A stretch of DNA of 64,000 bases from Shewanella violacea DSS12 (GCF_000091325.1 NC_014012.1:3989685-4053684), one strand, 5' to 3'; positions 9,562 through 18,282 are shown, counted from the first letter of the stretch. The notes: a model not told the origin generated them from the letters alone. Program-made: numbers and translations.

Positions 9562-9699
9562 CCACCTTGAAACATCTATAGTTCAAGGGCTCTTTATAAA
9601 CAGCGTGGCGGCAAGGGTATTTTGGGGAGCAATTTAAATTCGACGTAAAGTTAAAATAAGAGAACCATTGCTGAAAAGTGATGGTTTTTTTATGTCTGA
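9562..9699 (+). repeat. Partial duplicate of the 6S RNA 3' arm with its terminator
   Basis: Bases 9617-9699 repeat 9455-9537 with one mismatch in 83 positions at an offset of 162. They carry GGGGAGCAA, the spacer and a second complete terminator (about 9664-9691). Upstream of that the similarity continues in decayed form: CCACCTTGAA...GTTCAAGGGCT at 9562-9600 against CCGCCTTGAAC...GTTCAAGGGCT in 6S. The 5' half of 6S is not present in this copy, so it cannot form a normal 6S RNA. The rest of the gap up to fau holds one REP-like unit and nothing else recognised. Confidence 0.9.
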
Positions 9700-9772
9700 G
9701 ATTTAACAGTTAATCGCCGAAAAGCTAAAGACAAGACTAAGAAAGCTGGAAGGTTACAAGCCCTCAAGCTAG

Positions 9773-9797
9773 ATTCCGGCCAAAAGCATACCGGAAT
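9773..9797. repeat. REP-like palindromic unit
   Basis: ATTCCGG - 11 bases - CCGGAAT, perfect 7-bp arms, preceded by AAGCTAG and followed by GACAT. One of five units of this family in the window. Confidence 0.8.
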
Positions 9798-9943
9798 GAC
9801 ATATGACGAATAGCACTCCGGCCTTATAGCCTCTTAGCTCTATCTTAAGCATTAAAGCATCATTCCCCTCAAGCATTTAAGTCCTTGAAACCAAGTCGGC
9901 CACAGGGCTACACTGTCTGGAGTGTTTAAACAGAGGAGCAAGA

Positions 9944-10561
9944 TTGAAGATGCCGTTCACCCCAAGCGAAATAGCCCAAACTGAGCGACAATCAATCCGC
10001 ACTCAGATCCGTCAAGCTCGCAGAGCCCTGACTGCCGAGCAACAATCTACTTATGCTACCCAAGCAGCCAAGCTTATGCTGACTCAGCCTAAGATACTTG
10101 AAGCTAAACATCTGGCCTTGTATCTGAGTAACGATGGAGAGCTCGACACAGCCCCCTTGATCCAAGCCTTATGGGCATTAGGCATTAAGCTTTACTTGCC
10201 ACGCCTGCACCCATTTAGCCAAGGAAATCTCATTTTTATGGCCTATACCCCAGAGACCGAGATGTTGAAAAATTCCTATGGTATAGCCGAGCCTAAACTG
10301 GATATTCGCGGCCTTATTCCCAGTGAAAAATTAGATGTGATCATCACTCCCCTAGTGGCATTCGATACTCAAGGTAATCGTATGGGCATGGGCGGCGGTT
10401 ATTATGATAGAACCTTAGCGAGTCATAGAAGCCAAGATAAACCTTATCCTGTGGGTTACGCCCATGACTGTCAGCAGCTCGATTCCCTGCCTTGCGAACA
10501 TTGGGATGTGCCACTGCCACTGCTAATCACACCGACTCAGGTACTTAAATTTAATATCTAG
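9944..10561 (+). CDS. fau: 5-formyltetrahydrofolate cyclo-ligase
   Basis: ATP-dependent conversion of 5-formyl-THF to 5,10-methenyl-THF (also called ygfA). The 205 residues contain the family signature GMGGGYYDRTLA near the C-terminus, which binds phosphate and the folate glutamate tail, and an N-terminal basic stretch RTQIRQARRALT that contributes to ATP binding. GAGGAG lies 5 bases ahead of TTG 9944 and 11 bases ahead of ATG 9950, so the true start may be the ATG, two codons shorter. It follows zapA and 6S RNA as in other gammaproteobacteria; in E. coli the 6S transcript can read through into this gene, but here two terminators intervene. Confidence 0.93.
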   Translation: MKMPFTPSEIAQTERQSIRTQIRQARRALTAEQQSTYATQAAKLMLTQPKILEAKHLALYLSNDGELDTAPLIQALWALGIKLYLPRLHPFSQGNLIFMAYTPETEMLKNSYGIAEPKLDIRGLIPSEKLDVIITPLVAFDTQGNRMGMGGGYYDRTLASHRSQDKPYPVGYAHDCQQLDSLPCEHWDVPLPLLITPTQVLKFNI

Positions 10562-10693
10562 ACTTAAGCTTAAGACTCATCACAGGCTTACTGTGAACTA
10601 ATTGCCACTTTCTTTTCTTAATTGTTTAATATTCATAGACTTCAGTATGTCTACTTACACATTTAACAGCCTGGAAACGTGACCTTAGTCTCG

Positions 10694-10718
10694 TGGAGGG
10701 GGGATTCCTCCCCCTTTA
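10694..10718 (+). terminator. Probable terminator of fau
   Basis: AGGGGG / CCCCCT stem with a 7-base loop followed by TT, in otherwise AT-rich sequence between fau and the next gene. The U-run is short. Confidence 0.5.
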
Positions 10719-10819
10719 TCACATTATCAGACTAAACGTGACGTCTGAATCTGATATCAGATTAAAATGTGTTAATATCTCGGCACATTTTCCAATTAAA
10801 TCATTTCATAAGGACTAAA

Positions 10820-11155
10820 ATGAAATTACAACTTATTGCAGTTGCACTATTGGCTCTCGGCGCTACAGCTTGTTCTCAGCAAGAGACTCAAACACCTAAC
10901 AGTGAACAAGAAGTTCAGGTTCAGGTAGAGCAAGTTGAAGCTCAGGTAAGTGACAAGGTTGAACAAGTCGCCGAACAAGTGAATGATAAAGTTGAACAAG
11001 TTGCTGTTGAAGTTAGCGACAAAGTTGAACAGGCTAAAGTTGAGCTTAATGACCAGGTTGAGCAAGCTAAAGTTGAGCTTAATGACAAGGTTGAACAAGC
11101 TAAAGTTGAGCTTAACGACAAAGCTGCGCAACTAAAAGAACAAGCAATCAAGTAA
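10820..11155 (+). CDS. Small lipoprotein with 11-residue coiled-coil repeats
   Basis: No named family recognised. The start is ATG 10820 behind AAGGA; an earlier in-frame codon at 10769 would add 17 residues ahead of an otherwise perfect lipoprotein signal. The product has 111 residues: MKLQLIAVALLALGATACSQ is a signal peptide with lipobox and acylated cysteine, with no Asp after it, so outer-membrane sorting is likely. The mature part is low-complexity and strongly acidic/basic, built from 11-residue repeats of the type VEQAKVELNDK, at least five in a row, which should form a long helix or coiled coil comparable to Lpp or LEA-like repeat proteins. The signal peptide, ribosome site and terminator are shared with the next gene. 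Confidence 0.8.
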   Translation: MKLQLIAVALLALGATACSQQETQTPNSEQEVQVQVEQVEAQVSDKVEQVAEQVNDKVEQVAVEVSDKVEQAKVELNDQVEQAKVELNDKVEQAKVELNDKAAQLKEQAIK

Positions 11156-11211
11156 ACAGCCAAGGGGAAGACTTAAGCTCTTCACCTAAGCGAAACTTGA
11201 AGCTTGACCAT

Positions 11212-11238
11212 AAAAATGGAGCCTTGGGCTCCATTTTT
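11212..11238 (+). terminator. Rho-independent terminator
   Basis: AAAAATGGAGCC - TTG - GGCTCCATTTTT, perfect 12-bp stem and T-run. Nearly the same hairpin follows the next gene. The rest of the 300-base gap to that gene shows only a probable promoter region. Confidence 0.92.
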
Positions 11239-11456
11239 ATTTTACGTTATAGTAACTAAATTATTTTTAACTGTTTAGATCTCTTAAATATGAGATGGTC
11301 CCACAAGAACCGAAGGCAGCGTTTTTTATAGCCTCGCCCTTTGGCTGCAGATAAAAGCGATTGATGACCCCTGCTAAATTATCCATTTCATAAAACCTAG
11401 CAGGCGGCAAATAAACTCAAGCTCTCATTCCAAAAAATTATTTCATAAGGACTATG

Positions 11457-11960
11457 ATGAAACTACCAATTATTACTGTTTCACTGCTGGCACTTTGTAT
11501 TACCGCTTGCTCTGAACAAGAAATTAAAACCAGCGAAAGTAAGCCACAAATTCAATCCCAGCCACAGGCTCAACTTGAGCAAGTAAAAGAGTCTCAGCCT
11601 CAGGGAGATACCAGCCGCACATCATTGGATTGGCAGGCTACCTATTCAGGCGTGATCCCTTGCGCAAGCTGTGAAGGCATTAAGACTGTGCTGACACTGA
11701 AGCAAGATAACACCTATGTATTAGAGAGCATTTACTTAGGTACATCAGCTCCAGGAGAAAAGCCTAATGTCTTCACCGAAGCGGGTCCATTCCAGTGGAA
11801 TGACGCAGGTAACACCATCAGCTTAATGGGTGATACCAGTGAGTTAGCTAAGCCTAAGCAGTATCGAGTCGGTGAGAGTCAGCTGATGATGTTAGATAGG
11901 CAAGGTAACACAATCACAGGTTCACTAGCCGACAACTACCGTCTAGAAAAAAAGGGATAA
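11457..11960 (+). CDS. NlpE-like lipoprotein
   Basis: Outer-membrane lipoprotein candidate with an NlpE N-terminal-like domain. The 167 residues begin MKLPIITVSLLALCITACSE (lipobox and acylated Cys), followed by a Gln/Ser-rich linker and, from about residue 58, a domain with YSGVIPCASCEGIKTVLTLK. The CxxC and the 'GxxPCAxCxGI' pattern are the hallmarks of NlpE/DUF306-neighbouring small lipocalin-type domains linked to copper and surface stress sensing in E. coli. It lacks the second (OB-fold) domain of full NlpE. I take ATG 11457 as the start: by analogy with the preceding gene the AAGGA lies 5 bases upstream; ATG 11454 is the alternative. Confidence 0.75.
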   Translation: MKLPIITVSLLALCITACSEQEIKTSESKPQIQSQPQAQLEQVKESQPQGDTSRTSLDWQATYSGVIPCASCEGIKTVLTLKQDNTYVLESIYLGTSAPGEKPNVFTEAGPFQWNDAGNTISLMGDTSELAKPKQYRVGESQLMMLDRQGNTITGSLADNYRLEKKG

Positions 11961-12010
11961 CCCCTTAAGCCTAGAGGCTAAGAGCATGATAACCGTGAGT
12001 ATATCATCAT

Positions 12011-12042
12011 AAAAAATGGAGCCCTTAGGCTCCATTTTTTTT
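12011..12042. terminator. Bidirectional terminator
   Basis: AAAAAATGGAGCC - CTTA - GGCTCCATTTTTT. It ends the lipoprotein gene on the plus strand and can end the collagenase gene on the minus strand. Confidence 0.92.
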
Positions 12043-12068
12043 TACGTTATTTTACATTCTAGCTTAGA

Positions 12069-14852
12069 TTATTGCTTAAATTTTGCCTTCAGGTTCACCT
12101 TGCTGAAGTCACCATCTCTGGCTTTTAGCATGATGTAATAGAAATCTTCACCTTCTGGGCGCTTAACGATAATGCGCTCGCGGCCAAGATCTTTGGTATC
12201 GGTAAAGTCATACTCATCCATAGTTGGAATCGCACCGAAACGTACATACATATCCGCTTCACCTTTACCGCGAGACATGATGAATTTAACCTTCTTCATA
12301 TCACCGGGTACAAAAATCTTAAAGTAAAGAGCATCATCACTAGCCAGCTTCTTAACGCGAACGCCTGACTGTAACTCAGTGACCTCAATAGGTTCTACCG
12401 GGTCTACGGGCTCAGCATCCACATTAAACTCGGCTAACAAGTTCAGACCATCGAACGCATCGCTACTATCGAGTGTCACATAATAGTAATCACCGCCGAC
12501 AATCTCAGTGACTAGCACTGACTCATCGTTGCCTGCATTTTCTGATGCCTGATCATAATCTGTGCTAGTCGCCCAAGCGCCGGCCTTAGCATACAGGTTC
12601 GCATCACCAGTTCCACCAGTAGAGCTGAACTGTATGTTCTCGGTTCCCTCTGGTACCCAGATGTAGTAATAAGCCGTACCACCGGAAACGCCTATCTTAG
12701 CCACACCATCGACTAGGTTAGAGTTCGCTGGATCACAAGCTTCATCAGTACACTCCTCTGGAGGACAAGAGTTAGTGTCTTCACAAGGCTCTACCGGACA
12801 AGTATCAGTCTCTTCACATGGCACAGGTGGACAGGTATTTGTCTCCTCACATGGTGGCGGCAAACACTCATCACCTTCACAGCCAGCTAACGGCTCATCG
12901 TTACTGGTAACTGTCGACAACCAGGTATTCCACTCTGCATCATACTGAGTACCGATTTCATTATCGATATAGCCAAGCCAGCCACTAGCGTCACCACCAC
13001 GAGCTAACTCAAGTAGTTGATCCACATCGTCTCTGTGATTCTCGAATAGGAAACGCACACCTAAGTAACCCCAACGATAGACACGCTCACTACCACTGTT
13101 GTAAGTATTAGACAGGATCTCACTGAGTGTGAAGCTCTGACTACGGCCAGTCTCTACGGCCTCATCGTAACGGTTTTGATGGGAGATATACTCGGCTAAA
13201 CCTTCCGACCACCACACAGACTTACCCGTGTCGATATCGAAATAGTTGAAAGCACCATACTGGTTGTATCGGCCATCGAGATAATGCACATACTCATGGC
13301 GTAGGTTCCATACCAGAATTTCATCAGTCCAGGTCGCTTCATGGGCGATAAATCTCGCCTGGTTGTCTACATCCGATGGCGTGCCTTCCAAATACATGCC
13401 GCCGTTGTCGGTGCCTATACCGAAGATGATGCCTGCATACTGGTTGTAGTCACTGTAGCTGTCGAAGATATTCACTTCTAAGTTAGTGTTGTTATCGTCG
13501 GCAACAGGCTGATACTCAGTGTCGAGTACTTCATGGAACAAGATCTCTTCACCGCCCATCAGATCACATGATGCTTGTAGCTCATCTGTGGTCAACTGCT
13601 GGGCACGGATATTGATAGTGTCGCTACATGAGTAGTTAATTGAAAGAATCGTCGCTTCAAGCTCTTCAGCCCAGCCACAAATTCCAAATTGCTCACACTC
13701 ACCTGGGTTATACCAATCGAGGTAACCTGCGGCATCAGCCCACTCACTGGACATACGCTCGAAGTTATTCATGTATTCAACAACACCTTCGTTGAGGCGT
13801 GTCTTTAGGGCTGCAGAAAGTCCCCAATATTCCTGATACTCGTAGAAGCGGCCGAACTCATGAAAGGCATCGGAAGACTCATAACTATAATCTGAGTTAT
13901 AGATATACTCAGAGGTCGCTATCTTAAGTAAGCCGTTAATTAAGCTTGTATGCGATTCTGCAGCACCTGTATAAGTCGCATCCCAGCTGCCGTAATAAAG
14001 TGTCGTCAGTGCCTTTGTTAGTGCGTATCTATGATCTGAATTGGCAAGATGCTCTGGGCTAAAGACTTCGAGATAGTTAGAAATAGCCTCGACACCTTCG
14101 TAATAACTGTCTGAGCTATCCCAGGCGATAAAGAACTCGGCGAGAGTGTTGCCCTGAGACGATGAGGTATCGGCAAAGTTAGGGTTCTTGGTGTACTCAA
14201 CTAATAAATCACGAACCGCATGACTGGCTGTATCGTCGCTATAGGTCAAATCGTCATTGTAGTATTCGATATAGAAGGCGCCGCGAAGAAAGTAAAACAG
14301 GTTCAGCATCTCTGAACCTGTAGTACTGTCGTAGCTAGCTGCCATCGCCTTAGCAAGATTAGCCACATCGGCAACATTGGATGCCTGATAAGCCGCCACT
14401 GCAGTCGCATCATTTTCACGATAGAGATCTGAGATACAGTTAAAATCAGTAGTGCGAACAAAATCAAACAGATCTTGGCCTGTTAGTGAGGCAAACTCAG
14501 CATATTCAACACATGCCGCTGCAGCGGGACCTTGATTACCTTCGGGGCCGACCATGCCGGTCGCACCTTGAATTACACTCTTGTTAATCTTGCCTTGTTT
14601 AATCTGACTCAGACTCATAGAAAGGAATGAGCTTGGCGCCTTTCCAGGCTGACTTGCACTTGGCTTACTGGCCGTTTTGGCACTTGCATTAAAGCCGATA
14701 GCGCTAAAATCGGCGGTATTGAAGCTATTAGCACTTAAGGTATTAGCTGTAACAGTCGAAGTTAATGCTTCGACTGGTAGATCTTGAGTACTGGCATAGG
14801 CTGGCGCAATCGCTAACGAGCAAGCCAACATAATGAGATTCTTCTTGAACAT
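12069..14852 (-). CDS. Secreted microbial collagenase (peptidase family M9)
   Basis: Extracellular zinc metalloprotease of the Vibrio/Clostridium collagenase family. It has 927 residues from ATG 14852, placed directly behind GGAGAG; a TTG four codons earlier is less likely. The order is a signal peptide (MFKKNLIMLACSLAIAPAYA), an M9 N-terminal activator region (about 110-400), and the catalytic domain with HEYVH (His519, Glu520, His523) and the downstream WWSEGLAEYISH glutamate that should complete the zinc site. Next comes a Cys-rich linker of repeated CEET-type units near residues 655-705, then two PPC-type C-terminal domains (about 715-800 and 820-927). It would digest collagen or similar proteins outside the cell. 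Monocistronic as far as visible. Confidence 0.92.
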   Translation of the reverse strand: MFKKNLIMLACSLAIAPAYASTQDLPVEALTSTVTANTLSANSFNTADFSAIGFNASAKTASKPSASQPGKAPSSFLSMSLSQIKQGKINKSVIQGATGMVGPEGNQGPAAAACVEYAEFASLTGQDLFDFVRTTDFNCISDLYRENDATAVAAYQASNVADVANLAKAMAASYDSTTGSEMLNLFYFLRGAFYIEYYNDDLTYSDDTASHAVRDLLVEYTKNPNFADTSSSQGNTLAEFFIAWDSSDSYYEGVEAISNYLEVFSPEHLANSDHRYALTKALTTLYYGSWDATYTGAAESHTSLINGLLKIATSEYIYNSDYSYESSDAFHEFGRFYEYQEYWGLSAALKTRLNEGVVEYMNNFERMSSEWADAAGYLDWYNPGECEQFGICGWAEELEATILSINYSCSDTINIRAQQLTTDELQASCDLMGGEEILFHEVLDTEYQPVADDNNTNLEVNIFDSYSDYNQYAGIIFGIGTDNGGMYLEGTPSDVDNQARFIAHEATWTDEILVWNLRHEYVHYLDGRYNQYGAFNYFDIDTGKSVWWSEGLAEYISHQNRYDEAVETGRSQSFTLSEILSNTYNSGSERVYRWGYLGVRFLFENHRDDVDQLLELARGGDASGWLGYIDNEIGTQYDAEWNTWLSTVTSNDEPLAGCEGDECLPPPCEETNTCPPVPCEETDTCPVEPCEDTNSCPPEECTDEACDPANSNLVDGVAKIGVSGGTAYYYIWVPEGTENIQFSSTGGTGDANLYAKAGAWATSTDYDQASENAGNDESVLVTEIVGGDYYYVTLDSSDAFDGLNLLAEFNVDAEPVDPVEPIEVTELQSGVRVKKLASDDALYFKIFVPGDMKKVKFIMSRGKGEADMYVRFGAIPTMDEYDFTDTKDLGRERIIVKRPEGEDFYYIMLKARDGDFSKVNLKAKFKQ

Positions 14853-15180
14853 GTGTCTCTCCAATTTGTTTTAGCCCTAGGCAAATAAGGCTAAACAGAT
14901 GACATAAATTATTATTTATTATTTATTAACAAGTTAATTGATTTGTTTATTCGATTTAAGCACTTTCATTCTGCTTTACTGCTAGGTGAATGCACTAGAA
15001 GCACCGCTGCTGAACGGGCCCTTGTTATAAACTTGTTACGATACAGTTATATTTTATACAATATGCAAGATCAAGTGAATTTTACTTAAATTCACTTTTC
15101 CCAAAACAGGAGAATCAACATAAATGCCTATTTTTACAGGGCACACAAATCGGAGGGAAGCTGGAAAGCTAGATGGCTAG

Positions 15181-15304
15181 AAGGCTGCGAGCAATGAGGC
15201 TTAGGAAAAGGCTAAGAAATATAAGAAAGCAGAAAGGTAAATAAGGCTTCGAGCAGTGAGGCTTAGGAAAAGACTAAGAAATATAAGAAAGCAGAAAGGT
15301 AAAT
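15181..15304. repeat. 62-bp direct tandem duplication
   Basis: Two head-to-tail copies (15181-15242 and 15243-15304), beginning aaggct and ending ggtaaat, differing at about four positions. Purine-rich, no coding frame of note. Confidence 0.88.
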
Positions 15305-15363
15305 AATAGCGCTGGAAGGCGGTTCTTGCTTAAAGCGAACAGATTTTCAAGAATTTAAGCTGG

Positions 15364-15388
15364 ATTCCGGCCAAAGGCATACCGGAAT
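15364..15388. repeat. REP-like palindromic unit
   Basis: ATTCCGG - 11 bases - CCGGAAT, same flanks (AAGCTGG before, GAC after) as the unit at 9773. Confidence 0.8.
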
Positions 15389-15438
15389 GACGGATATTTA
15401 GTGACGCTCTATCTTGAGCCCTCCAACATTCTAGAATC

Positions 15439-15494
15439 CGAGAATCCGAGATTACGAGAGTTCGAGAGTTCGAGAGTTCGAGAGTTCGAGAATC
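15439..15494. repeat. CGAG-N4 octanucleotide array
   Basis: Seven head-to-tail 8-bp units with CGAG every eight bases (cgagaatc, cgagatta, then cgagagtt repeats), running directly into the REP-like unit at 15503. The same phase occurs at 8491 and 57977. Confidence 0.8.
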
Positions 15495-15502
15495 TGAGCT
15501 GG

Positions 15503-15527
15503 ATTCCGGCCAAGGGCATACCGGAAT
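15503..15527. repeat. REP-like palindromic unit
   Basis: ATTCCGG - 11 bases - CCGGAAT, next to the CGAG array. Confidence 0.8.
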
Positions 15528-15587
15528 GACATGTGACCATAAGCCCTGCAGCCTGCTTAGCTTTAAAACCTTATAGCTTTGTTACAG

Positions 15588-16256
15588 CTATACCTGCCAA
15601 TCGATCTGTTTGGTTCCAAGAGATGCCAGTAATGCATTAGTCTTGGAGAAATGTTTACAGCCGAAGAAGCCGCGGTATGCCGATAGAGGTGAAGGGTGTG
15701 GGCCAGATAGTATATGGTGATGCTCTGATGTGATCACCTTGCCCTTCTTGATCGCATGGGCTCCCCAGAAGATAAACACTAGGGGTGTTTCCTGCTCGTT
15801 TAGCAGCTTGAGCGCGTTAGTGGTAAAAGTTTCCCAACCAGATTTACCATGGGAATGCGCCAGGCCCTGTTCGACGGTCAATACCGTGTTGAGCATTAAT
15901 ACCCCTTGCTCGGCCCAACTGGAGAGATGGCCATGATCTGGGGTTTTAAAACCAGTAATATCAGTCACCAACTCCTTATATATATTCACCAAAGAAGGCG
16001 GTGTTTTAACACCATGTTTAACCGAAAAACACAGACCGTGGGCTTGATTTGGCCCGTGGTAAGGATCTTGACCAATAATCACCACTCTCACCTTATCTAG
16101 TGGCGTCTTCTCGAATGCGGTGAATACCTCTTCTTGAGGAGGATATATGGCTTTGCCACTATCGCGTTCACTCTGAACAAACCCTTGAAGTTTTTGGTAA
16201 TACACTAAGCTTTTCTCGGCTTCAATAAAGGTGTTCCAATTGGAGTGTACAGTCAT
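15588..16256 (-). CDS. ung: Uracil-DNA glycosylase (family 1)
   Basis: Base-excision repair enzyme that removes uracil from DNA. The 222 residues are the usual length. Motifs are [18 protein letters not shown], whose Asp64 is the water-activating catalytic residue, and [11 protein letters not shown] near residue 187, whose His stabilises the uracil O2. [14 protein letters not shown] is the uracil-recognition strand region. Single gene, followed closely by repeat sequence; no partner gene. Confidence 0.97.
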   Translation of the reverse strand: MTVHSNWNTFIEAEKSLVYYQKLQGFVQSERDSGKAIYPPQEEVFTAFEKTPLDKVRVVIIGQDPYHGPNQAHGLCFSVKHGVKTPPSLVNIYKELVTDITGFKTPDHGHLSSWAEQGVLMLNTVLTVEQGLAHSHGKSGWETFTTNALKLLNEQETPLVFIFWGAHAIKKGKVITSEHHHILSGPHPSPLSAYRGFFGCKHFSKTNALLASLGTKQIDWQV

Positions 16257-16393
16257 AGCGTCCTCATTACAGGCTAAAAATAGTACAACGAAAACTCCCC
16301 CCTCAAGCTAAAGAGTCAGTCTTAAGTTGTAATTTTAAATAAACAAAAGTGTTACAATAAGAATCTCGAACAAGATACGGTTTACATTAGAAA

Positions 16394-16972
16394 ATGCATC
16401 ATCCTTCCCGCAAGAGCCACATTCGGGCTATATCGCTCAATAACAGAGCCGCAGGTTTCACCTTGATCGAACTTGTAGTGGTGATCATTATACTTGGAAT
16501 ACTGTCTGTGGTCGCCCTGCCAAAATTTATCAATCTTTCCTTAGATGCCCATGTATCTACGGTTAAGGGGACAGGCGGCGCATTTAAGTCAGGAATTAAT
16601 CTGGCAAGAAGTGTATGGGCTGTGCGTGTTGGTTCAGGCCCCGCCGATGACCTCCCCACCTTCGGTGATACAGAATCTGGAGAGATGGACTTCAATGATA
16701 ATGGCTGGCCAGCACAGCATTGGGGGACACCTGACTCCAATGATGACTCTCCCAAACTCGATAACACAGATGACTGCATCTCGGTCTGGGAAACGATTTT
16801 TGCGGGCAATGAGCCCAGTGTATCCAATAGCATCAGCAATGAAACTGATTATGTGGCGACCTATAATTTTGATAACTCATGCACCTATACATATTCAGCC
16901 AATACCAATCTCAGTATTACCTATGACTCACTGGACGGCAGCCTAGTTATCGATTCAGATCCACAAAACTAG
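16394..16972 (+). CDS. Orphan type IV pilin-like protein (MSHA type)
   Basis: Class III-signal protein: a 21-residue basic leader ([20 protein letters not shown]), then [21 protein letters not shown]. Cleavage is after Gly, Phe+1 would be methylated, and Glu+5 is present. The rest of the 192 residues is a globular domain with a pair of cysteines ([11 protein letters not shown] and NSCTYTYSA), like the C-terminal disulphide loop of MSHA pilins. The ALPKFINLS...A motif after the helix is also MSHA-like. No pilus assembly genes are nearby, so it must use machinery encoded elsewhere or have another role. A REP-like unit follows the stop almost at once. Confidence 0.8.
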   Translation: MHHPSRKSHIRAISLNNRAAGFTLIELVVVIIILGILSVVALPKFINLSLDAHVSTVKGTGGAFKSGINLARSVWAVRVGSGPADDLPTFGDTESGEMDFNDNGWPAQHWGTPDSNDDSPKLDNTDDCISVWETIFAGNEPSVSNSISNETDYVATYNFDNSCTYTYSANTNLSITYDSLDGSLVIDSDPQN

Positions 16973-17027
16973 CATTCAAGCTGGATTCCGGCCAAAGCAT
17001 GCCGGAAAAACATGTGAAAACTAGCAT
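16965..17027. repeat. REP-like unit bracketed by 11-bp direct repeats
   Basis: ATTCCGG (16985) and CCGGAA (17002) form an imperfect member of the REP-like family. It lies between two copies of AAAACTAGCAT (16965-16975 and 17017-17027); the first copy contains the pilin stop codon. Confidence 0.7.
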
Positions 17028-17153
17028 CCGTTAATCTGGTTAAAATCTCATATAAATAATATGACTGCTTCATTAACGGCTAATTTACGTTAGTATTCGG
17101 CCACAGCTTTAAACTCCATCTTTGTTAACTTATTCCTAACCAGTGAGAGCACC

Positions 17154-17489
17154 ATGTCAGAAGCAGAAAAAGAGACCACAATCTTTCAACTAGCCGATCA
17201 ATTTATTGCCCTTGCCAACGAGATCAATGCTAAAGAACAAGATGTAAGTAAAGTCGGCACCGCCCTAAGATTCGCAGCTTCTCGCTTCAACGCCTTCGAG
17301 GCGGCATTAAAATCAGCCGATTTAGCAGCAGAAAAAGCCAATGCTCTCGAATGGTTCACTAAAGAATATAAAGAGATGCTCAAAGATAATCTGGATGATC
17401 ATATTAACAATCCTCCACTTTCTAAGGAACTAGAGGCTAAAGAGCAAGAGCCAGCTAAAGATGATGCCGTGCAGGTGTTTACTAAATAA
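17154..17489 (+). CDS. DUF3144 family protein
   Basis: Conserved gammaproteobacterial protein of unknown function, 111 residues, no signal peptide or membrane segment. It is mostly helical; the central FAASRFNAFEAALKSADLAA and the EWFTKEYKEMLKDNLDDHI segment are what I associate with DUF3144. The C-terminal 25 residues are Glu/Lys-rich. Stand-alone gene ended by a good terminator. Confidence 0.8.
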   Translation: MSEAEKETTIFQLADQFIALANEINAKEQDVSKVGTALRFAASRFNAFEAALKSADLAAEKANALEWFTKEYKEMLKDNLDDHINNPPLSKELEAKEQEPAKDDAVQVFTK

Positions 17490-17597
17490 GAAGCTTTAAG
17501 TAAGTAAAAGTTCCGAGCTAAAGCGAAGAACACAGTCATACTGAACTTGATTCAGTATCCAGCTTAAATCTCGTAGCTCGTAGCTCGTAGAAAGAAT

Positions 17598-17635
17598 AAT
17601 GCCATCGTTCAGTGAATCACTGCGATGGCATTTTA
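17598..17635. terminator. Bidirectional terminator
   Basis: AATGCCATCG / CGATGGCATT stem extended inside by CAGTGA/TCACTG, followed by TTTT. It serves the DUF3144 gene and, on the other strand, the LysE-type gene. Confidence 0.85.
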
Positions 17636-17667
17636 ATTTCTAAGTGCTAGAAACTAGGCACCGATCC

Positions 17668-18282
17668 CTAAATCGTCACAAGTACCCGCACGGCTAATAG
17701 GATCAGTACCACTCCCGATAGTTTATCGATCAATGCAGCCTTCTCTCTGAGTTTGGGCAAGACTGACTTATGGGACAGCAACATAGCGATAATCGTGAAC
17801 CAGAGACCGTCAATAATCAGCGGCGTAAATACGATCAATGACTTGCCCCATAAGCTATCAGCAGCCATGACGAATTGACTGAATAACGCCAGAAAGAAGA
17901 GTAGAATCTTAGGGTTAAATAGCGAGATTGCCAAGCCATCTCTGGCGGCCGTAAATGAATCCGTCGATTTCCCCGCCACGAGTTTCTCAGACATACCGCC
18001 CTTAGAACGCAGGGCTTGTACCCCCATCCATGCAAGATATAGGGCACCTGTGATGGCAATACCATTAAACACCATGGGCGCTTTCTTAAGGACCACGGCC
18101 AGACCTAACAGGGTCACTAGGGCATAAATACCTATGCCGATAGAGTGAGCCCAGGCGCAGATAATGCCCTTGCCTCTGCCGCCTCCTAAGGTGTGCCTCA
18201 CCACCATAGCCAGACTAGGGCCCGGCGACATTGCGCCTAAACAACAGATGGCCACTAAACTCAGCCAAGCAGTAAAACTCAT
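17668..18282 (-). CDS. LysE/RhtB family amino-acid exporter
   Basis: Inner-membrane exporter of the LysE superfamily; substrates in the family include homoserine, threonine, leucine and lysine, and the one here cannot be named. The 204 residues have about six hydrophobic segments and the family hallmark near the N-terminus, GAMSPGPSLAMVVRHTLGGG. The NPKILLFFLALFSQF motif in the middle is also characteristic. Single gene on the minus strand. Confidence 0.9.
   Translation of the reverse strand: MSFTAWLSLVAICCLGAMSPGPSLAMVVRHTLGGGRGKGIICAWAHSIGIGIYALVTLLGLAVVLKKAPMVFNGIAITGALYLAWMGVQALRSKGGMSEKLVAGKSTDSFTAARDGLAISLFNPKILLFFLALFSQFVMAADSLWGKSLIVFTPLIIDGLWFTIIAMLLSHKSVLPKLREKAALIDKLSGVVLILLAVRVLVTI

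Larger units (their letters stand above)
14853..15587. other. Intergenic region with several repeats
   Basis: The first part (14853-15170) is AT-rich, probably the collagenase promoter region; I see no clear operator. From 15181 it is repeat-dominated: a 62-bp tandem duplication, an octanucleotide CGAG array and two REP-like units, listed separately. No gene recognised. Confidence 0.7.

Noticed and set aside
10847-11163. Minus-strand frames over the coiled-coil lipoprotein gene
   Set aside because: Shadows created by the 33-base internal repeats; no ribosome sites and low-complexity products.
16399-16839. 146-codon minus-strand frame opposite the pilin gene
   Set aside because: The plus-strand frame has a clear prepilin signature and domain; the antisense product has no recognisable features.
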